Source: Polycladospora coralii (GTDB lineage Bacteria > Bacillota > Bacilli > Thermoactinomycetales > Thermoactinomycetaceae). From it: 64,000 bases of DNA. Where the stretch lies: positions 1 to 64,000 of the forward strand of contig NZ_JACXAG020000010.1 of the NCBI RefSeq assembly GCF_014773435.2. Direction: 5' to 3'. Below the pieces are notes generated by a model. That model saw only the letters and a program-made list of their open reading frames with translations. It did not search any database and had not been told where the DNA came from. Shown here piece after piece: positions 55,291-64,000 of this stretch. The stretch's first letter is position 1. Each line of letters begins with the position of its first letter. The translations under genes and the position numbers were made by a program.

Positions 55291-55767
55291 TTATTTCGTA
55301 AATCGATCCGCTACGGCACTAGCAGCATAAGATTCTGGCTTGATCTTAGCTGTATAACCTACAGCAGTTACCCAACCCACTACTTCTTGAATCAGTTTGC
55401 GTGTCTCCCCTTTTTGTCCGATGTCGAGATGGATTTCCATTGGAAGTTGAATAGAGAAACTGAAGAAGCCGCTCTCTTTGAGTGCGTCTACACATTTTAA
55501 ACTATATTCAGTCTCTTGATAGATGCGATAGCGCAAATCACGAATCGCTTTATAACGATTGCGCTGATAGTAAAAAATAGCGCCCTTTCCAATGCGCTGT
55601 ACAATGACAGCACTCACAAACACGGTCGAATGTTCGCGTGTTTGTGAGTCTGTCCCTATCACTACTTTATAAGATTCCGTCGGTTCTTCATGTACATAAG
55701 ATTGAATTTCTGCAATCATTTCATGCAATGTACGTCTTCCTCTACGCGGATGAATAAAGTCCATCAT
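55291..55767 (-). CDS. YkuK-like protein (DUF458, RNase H-like fold)
   Basis: The 158-residue protein belongs to the DUF458 family with an RNase H-like fold: VVIGTDSQTREHSTVFVSAV holds the first Asp, EIHLDIGQKGETRKLIQEVV a second, and the end KPESYAASAVADRFTK is a family signature. The function is unknown. GGAGGG precedes ATG 55767, and the next ATG (55764) is also possible. In Bacillus this place is held by yabG, the spore coat protease, which is missing here. Confidence 0.88.
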   Translation of the reverse strand: MMDFIHPRRGRRTLHEMIAEIQSYVHEEPTESYKVVIGTDSQTREHSTVFVSAVIVQRIGKGAIFYYQRNRYKAIRDLRYRIYQETEYSLKCVDALKESGFFSFSIQLPMEIHLDIGQKGETRKLIQEVVGWVTAVGYTAKIKPESYAASAVADRFTK

Positions 55768-55797
55768 ACTTCCCTCCATCGGGATTTAGGACGATAC

Positions 55798-56682
55798 TCA
55801 AACTGAGGCGCGGTCGGTAGTATGTATGACCTGTGTAAGTGCTGCGAATTCTGCTAAGTTTAGCGTTTCTCCCCGCCGCTTCGGTTGAATATCGGCCTGA
55901 ATCAAGATATTCTCCACTTGCTGTTTGGTCATCTCAGATAGTAAATTAGCATGTAACGTATTTAAAAGCGTCTTTCTTCTTTGTGCAAAAGCAGCTCTAA
56001 TTACGGCAAAAAAGAGGGACTCGTTTTCAACCTTTACAGCTGGCTCTGATCGAAGTGACAACCGGCACACAGCCGAATCTACTTGTGGTCTCGGCACAAA
56101 CACATGGCTAGGTACTTTTGCAACCATCTCAACTTCCGCAAAATATTGTACAAACACAGATAAAGAACCATAAGCTTTTGTACTTGGACGAGCCGCCAAA
56201 CGCTCCGCAACTTCTTTTTGAATCATGATTACAATATTTTTAAAGGGAAGACGAGATTCTAGTAAACGAATAATGATAGGAGATGTAACATAATAGGGCA
56301 GGTTAGCTGTAACATGTATCTGCTCTACTTCCCCAAAGTGAGTCTCAATGATCTGGTTCAAGTCAACTTCGAGCGCATCTCCTTGTATGATTTCCACATT
56401 TGGACGAGTTGAAAACAATTTTTTTAAAATAGGGACGAGACGCCCATCTATCTCAATCGCCACTACTTTTTCAGCTATATCTGCTACAGATTCCGTTAAT
56501 GCACCTATACCTGGGCCAACCTCTAGTACACCTGCTTTTTCAGTCAATTGTGCGGCTTGTACTATTTTATTCAATACATGTTGATCTGTGAGAAAATTTT
56601 GCCCTAAACTTTTTTTTAATTGGATATTATGACTAGCTAATATCCCTCTTGTCTGCGTTGTGATCCTGTTAGATGTCATCAT
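55798..56682 (-). CDS. rsmA: 16S rRNA dimethyladenosine transferase
   Basis: This is a SAM methyltransferase that dimethylates two adenines in helix 45 of 16S rRNA (294 residues). The motifs are QNFLTDQHVLNKI, the SAM loop VLEVGPGIGALTESV, the substrate motif NLPYYVTSPII, and the C-terminal helical domain with FVQYFAEVEMVAKVPSHVFVPRPQVDS. ATG 56682 is chosen behind AAAGGGG. It overlaps the end of rnmV by 14 bases, so translation is coupled. Confidence 0.97.
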   Translation of the reverse strand: MMTSNRITTQTRGILASHNIQLKKSLGQNFLTDQHVLNKIVQAAQLTEKAGVLEVGPGIGALTESVADIAEKVVAIEIDGRLVPILKKLFSTRPNVEIIQGDALEVDLNQIIETHFGEVEQIHVTANLPYYVTSPIIIRLLESRLPFKNIVIMIQKEVAERLAARPSTKAYGSLSVFVQYFAEVEMVAKVPSHVFVPRPQVDSAVCRLSLRSEPAVKVENESLFFAVIRAAFAQRRKTLLNTLHANLLSEMTKQQVENILIQADIQPKRRGETLNLAEFAALTQVIHTTDRASV

Positions 56683-57241
56683 GTAACCCCTTTCGTGCCT
56701 GTTCAATTGCCTTCATCATTTCAGCACGTGAAATTTGGAGCACATGTAGTTTACGATAAAAGTTTTTACTATTGTTATAGCCGATACCAAGCACTTCAGC
56801 TACACGCTCCCGGAATATTTTCGAATCATTTGCTCCAGTAAAGCCACAAGAAATGTATTCCTCCCATGTGAGTGGAGGAGATACATCAGTAGAAGTAACC
56901 TCTGTTTTAACTTTTGTTAGCGCTTGCTGTATGTCGATACGATTAGCGTGCTCAATCCCCACTTTCTTATCCGTTCGAGCAAGGCGTTGTGGTAAAAATG
57001 CATGTTTTACATTTGGAATCTGTTCCGATATCAAACGACGAATGCGGTCACCTGCTTGATCAGGATCTGTGAAAATAATGACTCCTCTTGTTTTACTCGC
57101 AACTTCAATATCACGCATTGTACTTTCATCTAATGCAGAGCCCCGTGTTTCTATGGTATCCGCTTCGACCGCTTGCTTGATTGCTTGCGTATCATTATGA
57201 CCTTCTACTACAATAACTTCATAAATCTTCGGTTTGTCCAA
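56669..57241 (-). CDS. rnmV: Ribonuclease M5
   Basis: This is a TOPRIM nuclease that matures 5S rRNA (190 residues). The TOPRIM Glu lies in VIVVEGHNDTQAIKQAV and the DxD in IIFTDPDQAGDRIRR. The C-terminal DUF4093 part has GIGYNNSKNFYRKLHVLQISR. It follows tatD by 29 bases. The yabE gene that separates these two in Bacillus is not present. Confidence 0.96.
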   Translation of the reverse strand: MDKPKIYEVIVVEGHNDTQAIKQAVEADTIETRGSALDESTMRDIEVASKTRGVIIFTDPDQAGDRIRRLISEQIPNVKHAFLPQRLARTDKKVGIEHANRIDIQQALTKVKTEVTSTDVSPPLTWEEYISCGFTGANDSKIFRERVAEVLGIGYNNSKNFYRKLHVLQISRAEMMKAIEQARKGLHDDI

Positions 57242-57270
57242 CCCTTAACACCACATTTCATTCTACTCAT

Positions 57271-58038
57271 TTATATACGAAATAAACGAGAGGCATTTTG
57301 GCTCGTTATTTCAGCCAACTGTTCTAAGCGGATATCACGAATTTCAGCAATCGTTTCCGCCACCAAACGGACATAACCCGTCTCATTCCGTTTACCGCGA
57401 TAAGGATGCGGAGCTAAGTAGGGACAGTCCGTTTCGATTAATAGTTTATCCAGTGGTACTTCTTTGGCAATCCGTTTAGCCAAATGCCCGTTCTTAAACG
57501 TAACCGGACCTCCTAAACCAATCATGAAGTTGAGCTCCAACGCTTGCACCATCATAGCCTCATCACCACCGAAGCAATGTAAAACACCACCCACTTCGTC
57601 AGCATTTTCTTCCTTCAAAATCTGTAATACATCTATATCCGCTTCACGATTGTGAATAATAATGGGTAGACCCACCTCTTTAGCCAATCGAATCTGTTTG
57701 CGAAACCACTTTGCTTGTATCTCTCGCGGAGAACGATCCCAATAATAGTCTAAGCCCATCTCTCCTAAAGCAATAACCTTCTGATGTTGCGTCAGCTCTT
57801 TGATCCATAATAGATCTTCCTCCGTGCAATCGATGGCATCAACTGGATGCCATCCGACTGCACCGAAAATGAAATCATATTGCTCAATTAGTTGCAAAGT
57901 AGCTTCTATTGTTTCGCGATTAAATCCGACATTTATGATTTTACTCACACCGTATTCTTCACGTGCACGACGAATCATCTCTTCACGATCTGCATCAAAT
58001 TTCACATCATTTAAGTGTGCATGACTATCAATGAACAC
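57271..58038 (-). CDS. tatD: TatD family metal-dependent deoxyribonuclease
   Basis: This is a TIM-barrel hydrolase of the amidohydrolase superfamily (255 residues). The metal-binding motif is FIDSHAHLND, with GEMGLDYYWD, IIHNREADID, VLHCFGG and the signature LLIETDCPYLAPHPYRGKRN. GTG 58038 is used since GGAGG lies 7 bases upstream, and it gives the family start. It begins 15 bases after the lepB stop codon (58053). Confidence 0.95.
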   Translation of the reverse strand: MFIDSHAHLNDVKFDADREEMIRRAREEYGVSKIINVGFNRETIEATLQLIEQYDFIFGAVGWHPVDAIDCTEEDLLWIKELTQHQKVIALGEMGLDYYWDRSPREIQAKWFRKQIRLAKEVGLPIIIHNREADIDVLQILKEENADEVGGVLHCFGGDEAMMVQALELNFMIGLGGPVTFKNGHLAKRIAKEVPLDKLLIETDCPYLAPHPYRGKRNETGYVRLVAETIAEIRDIRLEQLAEITSQNASRLFRI

Positions 58039-58052
58039 ATTTTTACCTCCCG

Positions 58053-58586
58053 TCAAGGGGTTTGAGTCTGAACCCCTCCAAAGCTATCAAATGGAAACAA
58101 AATGACCTCAGCACGTCCGATTACGCTATCTAGTGAAACCGCACCAATTTGTCTACTATCTTTACTATTATTCCGATTATCCCCTAGTACAAAGATATGT
58201 CCTGGCTCTATATCTATGGGATCCATCGTTTTTGCTAACATCGGTTCATTGATATATTGTTCATCTAACGGCTGATCATTTCGATATACTTGTCCATCTA
58301 TAATTTCAATTTTGTCACCAGCTACACCAATTACCCGTTTAATTAAGTCCTTTTCTTTACCGTTTTCCTCTGTTTCAAACACCACAACTTCTCCATATCT
58401 AGGTTCATGCAACTTGTAAACGATCTGATTTACAATAATAAATTCATCCCCATGAAAGTTCGGATACATCGATTGACCACTTACGGTAAAAGGGGAAAAT
58501 AAAAAACAACGTACAATTACTGCGATTAAGCCAGCGATTATAAAAGCAACTAGCCATTCTCTTGAAGAACTTTTCTGTTTCGACAT
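58053..58586 (-). CDS. lepB: Type I signal peptidase
   Basis: This peptidase removes signal peptides of secreted proteins (177 residues). It has one N-terminal transmembrane helix (about 11-30), the catalytic Ser39 in SGQSMYP, and the Lys83 in DLIKRVIGVAGDK. The box E region is GHIFVLGDNRNNSKDSR. ATG 58586 follows AGGGGG at 6 bases. Its place between metG and tatD is not seen in Bacillus; it may help process exported proteins such as those of the tad island, but that is only context. Confidence 0.95.
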   Translation of the reverse strand: MSKQKSSSREWLVAFIIAGLIAVIVRCFLFSPFTVSGQSMYPNFHGDEFIIVNQIVYKLHEPRYGEVVVFETEENGKEKDLIKRVIGVAGDKIEIIDGQVYRNDQPLDEQYINEPMLAKTMDPIDIEPGHIFVLGDNRNNSKDSRQIGAVSLDSVIGRAEVILFPFDSFGGVQTQTP

Positions 58587-58659
58587 AAGCATCCCCCTGT
58601 GATCATGATACAATTCCTGATATCACCATTTGCGGCCATTCAAATGGTGATATCACTTA

Positions 58660-60886
<2,227 letters not shown>

Positions 60887-60930
60887 ATTATACACTACAC
60901 GAAACATTTATTGAATACAAGCAACCTTGA

Positions 60931-61055
60931 TTTTCAAGAGTAAATTAGACTTGTCGATCTTCATGATTGTTCCCTTTTACCGTCGCGTGTTTTGGTAAAT
61001 CAACACTGCTTATCCTTATTTTACACGGAATAGAAATCACATATACACCATTTCG
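60931..61055. other. Gap between herA and the metG promoter region
   Basis: No gene is visible. A short motif AATCAACACTGCTTA (60998-61012) resembles 2757-2771. No strong terminator is seen for herA. Confidence 0.4.
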
Positions 61056-62894
61056 TTAAGGAATATCGTAACGAACCGCAAATGGGGTTTGATGTTTTTT
61101 AATGAACCCTTCTTGATCTAACCGATTCAACTCTGATTTTAAACGCGCGATATCCCAATTGAGTCCAAATGATTGATTAATTTGCGCTACGGCTTGCAGT
61201 AAATCTGTATCAAATAGTGGTAATTGACTACGAAGCGCTTGAATGATCTTCTCATTTTTTTCATTTGCCACTACTTGTAACTCATCAAACGGATTTGCCA
61301 AGTGTGGACTCGTAGTGTGGGCACAACGAATGCGAATAAAGATTGTGCGTCCAAAAACTGCGGATGAAATAAACGTATCACCTGAACGTAAATAAGGCAG
61401 ACGCTTTCCTTCTTCTGGAGTCAAGTCCGTTTCTTCACGTAATGTGGCGATATCTGTACCACGCACAGTCCGAAAGACAAACTTTGTATTTAACTGAGCC
61501 GTTATGGTCTCATCAAGTAAGGTGGGCCGCTGTGTAGCTAAAAAGAGAAAGGCACCGTATTTACGTCCTTCTTGGGCAATTTCCTTTAGTATGGATTTCG
61601 TTGGAGATTCAATTGCTTTCGGTGCAAAGTTATGTGCTTCATCCGTTACAATAACAAATGGCGGAAAAAATTCACCTTCTTCTCCGTTCATGCGTGCATC
61701 TTTAAATGCTCTTCTTCTGCTATATAGTGCTCCGATCACGTATGTAGCAAACACTTGCAAGACCCATGTACTCCCTTGCACCACCACCAGCTTACCTTGC
61801 TCAAGCCCAGTGATAATGGAACGAATATCTTGTTGGAATAGCCCCACCGCCTCTAATCGTTTTAAGCGCCAATCGATTCCTTTTACCGAGGAAAGGGGAA
61901 GGGTGCTGTATTGGTTTAATAGCTTTTGTAGGTCACGTATCCGTTGTACTTCTGTGGGAGTGAGATGATCATTACGTAATTGTTTCTCTAGCCCCTGCTT
62001 TCCTTCTTCTAAAGCTTGTACTAAATTATTGATGCGATCGCTAAAGGATGTGTATGAATCCCTTTTTTTATGCACCATTTGGACCACGTTTACCATGGAT
62101 TCCGATAATCCACCACCTGCCGCAGTCAGGAGACCTGTCAAATCACGTGTAGATAAGTCTGTAAATTGTATCCCCACTTCCTGTCCAACTTGAACTTTGA
62201 CAAAACGGTTGGTATACCCAGGATTCCGCTCCTCCATACCGGCAGCTGTCTGGCTAAAATCCATTTCAAAGTGAGGATCAAACACAATTGTGGGAATCCT
62301 CAATTTCATCAATTCCTCCAACATCACACGCAATCCAAACGATTTTCCTGAGCCCGAACCACCAAATACACCGACATGTGGATACTGTTGCATGGTGCGT
62401 ATATCAAACAAAAACGGTACCCCTTGTTGGGAGCGTAGACTCCCTTGTTCCATTAAGACAACTTGATCTAATAGATCCGATGTAATCGAAGATGAGAGTG
62501 ATTCTGTTCCCCTAATTTCTCCTAATAACATCGCTTCCTCAGGTGTCGATTTTACTAGTAGATCTCGCACTTCCTCAAAACGAGGTAAGCGTACCGCACA
62601 ACCGGTGCGAATAGGATGAGAAGCTTCTTCATACAACCGCAATTTTGCTAAATTAATTTCATCTGCGTTTACGTTGTATCCGATGTTTTCTAACGTTTGA
62701 ATAACCTGATGATCTACGAGTGACTTATCCAGCCCCATCGGAATGAAGCGATTATACGATAGGGTCTCTATCACTTCTCCACGCGGGAAATGAAGTGCTT
62801 CATCTTCTAAAATTAATATTTCATTGATACGAAACTTACGCTCTTTTGATACAATGAATACTTCTTGTTGTGTCGTGATTCCTACCGCTTGCAT
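61056..62894 (-). CDS. herA: HerA-like ATPase/DNA translocase
   Basis: This is a FtsK/HerA-superfamily ATPase (612 residues). It has an N-terminal HAS-barrel-like region (about 1-110), Walker A GGSGSGKS (about 178-185), a long helical insertion (about 260-345), Walker B FVIVTDEAHNF (about 415) and an ATQRP sensor motif. HerA forms hexamers that pump DNA for the NurA nuclease in archaea and some bacteria, in end resection or in defence systems. The gene is 15 bases downstream of nurA, so the pair is an operon. Confidence 0.88.
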   Translation of the reverse strand: MQAVGITTQQEVFIVSKERKFRINEILILEDEALHFPRGEVIETLSYNRFIPMGLDKSLVDHQVIQTLENIGYNVNADEINLAKLRLYEEASHPIRTGCAVRLPRFEEVRDLLVKSTPEEAMLLGEIRGTESLSSSITSDLLDQVVLMEQGSLRSQQGVPFLFDIRTMQQYPHVGVFGGSGSGKSFGLRVMLEELMKLRIPTIVFDPHFEMDFSQTAAGMEERNPGYTNRFVKVQVGQEVGIQFTDLSTRDLTGLLTAAGGGLSESMVNVVQMVHKKRDSYTSFSDRINNLVQALEEGKQGLEKQLRNDHLTPTEVQRIRDLQKLLNQYSTLPLSSVKGIDWRLKRLEAVGLFQQDIRSIITGLEQGKLVVVQGSTWVLQVFATYVIGALYSRRRAFKDARMNGEEGEFFPPFVIVTDEAHNFAPKAIESPTKSILKEIAQEGRKYGAFLFLATQRPTLLDETITAQLNTKFVFRTVRGTDIATLREETDLTPEEGKRLPYLRSGDTFISSAVFGRTIFIRIRCAHTTSPHLANPFDELQVVANEKNEKIIQALRSQLPLFDTDLLQAVAQINQSFGLNWDIARLKSELNRLDQEGFIKKHQTPFAVRYDIP

Positions 62895-62909
62895 CTCAAG
62901 GTCTCCTCC

Positions 62910-63866
62910 TTAAATCATTCGGTCTTCTTTTTTAAGTGATAAAACCCGATAACGCAGTTCAGGGTCAATATATTGCTCTACCATCGCCTGAATTAAACCA
63001 TCCGTGACGCGGACTTGATTGTCGATGATGTCTAACCAAAAAGGAATCCCCCTGCCCTGCATAGGCGTTAATGTATATACCAAACGAATCAGTTCATACC
63101 GACTCTGGTTTTGTAGAACCAATCCATCCACGACGATGGGCTGCGGGCTTTGTGATGATCGTAAAGCTACACGCCACATTTCACTTCCTATCGGGCTCCA
63201 CTCTCGCCACTCAAACGCTTCTCCTACTTCGAGCACACCATAAAGTAAGTCGCTATCACTGTATTGTTTATACTGCGGAAAAACCATTCGTGCTAAGCGA
63301 TTCGTAGCAATTTCCTCAGATACACCTACTAGTAGTGTATCATGTTGCAACGCCGTCTCCGCCGTATCTTTCCATTCATCCGGATTATCAATATAAAAAT
63401 GGAGTAAGGAACCATCATGCATCACGACACGAGGTTTCCAATCGGGTATGATCGTTTTTGCCAACTGAATTTCTAATTGCGATAAAAAAGCTCCTCGACG
63501 ACGTGCTTCACGAGCAGCTTGTCCTGCAAGCTCTTCTTCATCTTCGGCTAGTAGCGGTGTATAAATATCTGCACACCACTTCTCTTCGCCTTGCGTTCCT
63601 TTAGCTAGTGCTTGAAAAAGAGAGATCATACGATTCGGTGTACCTCGTGTGGAGTTCACCGAGCCGTCAATGCCCACCAAGGTTCGACCTTGTAACCATT
63701 TACGCAACTTATCATCTGAATGTTTTTCAAAAGTGTGAAATTCACCTATCTTCTTTAGTTCATCACGGATTTTTCGTTTATTAAATGAATCAGATGGAAA
63801 TGCAGTTTGTAAAGATTGATTCAATCTTGCTAATTTCTCTTTTAATTCCACTGACACAGGCAACAC
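62910..63866 (-). CDS. nurA: NurA-domain nuclease
   Basis: This is a nuclease of the NurA family with an RNase H-like fold (318 residues). The first catalytic Asp67 lies in LVGIDGSVNSTRG, a second acidic site is Asp151 in VVMHDGSLLHFY, and a further Asp lies in WLDIIDNQVRVTD. GTG 63866 has GAGGAGG 8 bases upstream, so the longer frame to 63911 is rejected. It would act with the HerA pump on DNA ends. A TATAAT lies just upstream (complement of about 63895-63900). Confidence 0.88.
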   Translation of the reverse strand: MLPVSVELKEKLARLNQSLQTAFPSDSFNKRKIRDELKKIGEFHTFEKHSDDKLRKWLQGRTLVGIDGSVNSTRGTPNRMISLFQALAKGTQGEEKWCADIYTPLLAEDEEELAGQAAREARRRGAFLSQLEIQLAKTIIPDWKPRVVMHDGSLLHFYIDNPDEWKDTAETALQHDTLLVGVSEEIATNRLARMVFPQYKQYSDSDLLYGVLEVGEAFEWREWSPIGSEMWRVALRSSQSPQPIVVDGLVLQNQSRYELIRLVYTLTPMQGRGIPFWLDIIDNQVRVTDGLIQAMVEQYIDPELRYRVLSLKKEDRMI

Positions 63867-64000
63867 AAAAACAACCTCCTCTTTCGTTATATCTATTATA
63901 CTTGAGAACAAGTGGCACCTGAACCAACTGAAGGGTTAATTTGCATCATTTTTACGACCCTTCCTAGCACGCCAAACCCACTAAAGGATATGAAAATATC

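Noticed and set aside
63896-64000. Open minus-strand frame reaching the right edge, ending ...GSGATCSQV at a TAA (63896-63898)
   Set aside because: It is only about 35 codons long, has no recognised motif, and its end overlaps the nurA -10 region. It could be the tail of an upstream gene but chance is enough to explain it.

Overview
The window looks like an origin-proximal chromosomal segment of a low-GC, endospore-forming member of the Bacillales. Two things support this. First, a long block on the minus strand (about 20.0 to 60.9 kb) keeps, with a few changes, the Bacillus subtilis gene order metG-tatD-rnmV-rsmA-veg-sspF-ispE-purR-ridA-spoVG-glmU-prs-ctc-pth-fin-mfd-spoVT-spoVB-like-yabN-rqcP-yabP-yabQ-divIC-tRNA-spoIIE-tilS-hpt-ftsH-coaX-hslO-cysK-pabA-pabC-folP-folB-folK-dusB-lysS. 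Second, there are several sporulation genes (spoIIE, spoVT, spoVG, fin, yabP, yabQ and an alpha/beta-type SASP). The differences from Bacillus (a tad locus beside lysS, an extra Hsp70/GrpE pair, and lepB and herA-nurA beside metG) would fit a Thermoactinomycetaceae-like genome. That family assignment is an inference, not proven here.

Layout. (1) 1-0.7 kb: right end of an IS3-family insertion sequence that has cut a small membrane-protein gene, which also carries a probable one-base frameshift. (2) 0.9-1.7 kb: a plus-strand secreted M23 peptidase. (3) 1.9-16.9 kb: an accessory island on the minus strand, read from 16.8 kb leftwards. It holds a complete Tad/Flp (type IVc) pilus core (TadZ/CpaE, prepilin peptidase, CpaB, TadA, TadB, TadC, Flp pilin). 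A strong terminator follows, then accessory genes: a VWA lipoprotein, a secreted protein with a toxin-like glycine-rich hydrophobic tail, a cytosolic protein of unknown function, two membrane proteins, a TadG-like protein, a TadE protein, a TadE protein fused to an M23 endopeptidase, and an FG-GAP-like lipoprotein. A decayed polymorphic-toxin-like C-terminus lies at the end. (4) 17.3-19.7 kb: a lidless Hsp70 paralogue and a divergent GrpE. (5) 19.9-60.7 kb: the conserved housekeeping and sporulation block. It includes two tRNA-Met genes, a DnaA-box cluster beside lysS, a Spo0A-type spoIIE promoter with a 21-bp spacer, a sigma-H-type spoVG promoter, tandem veg promoters and a methionine T-box before metG. 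(6) 61.0-63.9 kb: a HerA-NurA helicase/nuclease pair.

How the parts work together. The Tad core should assemble a thin surface pilus: TadA powers TadB/TadC, the prepilin peptidase processes Flp and the TadE-type pseudopilins, and CpaB and TadZ position the machine. The accessory proteins look adapted to a Gram-positive envelope, with wall-hydrolase activity joined to a pseudopilin and a lipid-anchored VWA protein in place of a VWA-type TadG. The rest is central information processing (tRNA charging, tRNA modification, translation quality control), folate/cysteine/CoA/isoprenoid/cell-wall precursor synthesis, transcription-coupled repair, and stage II to V sporulation functions.
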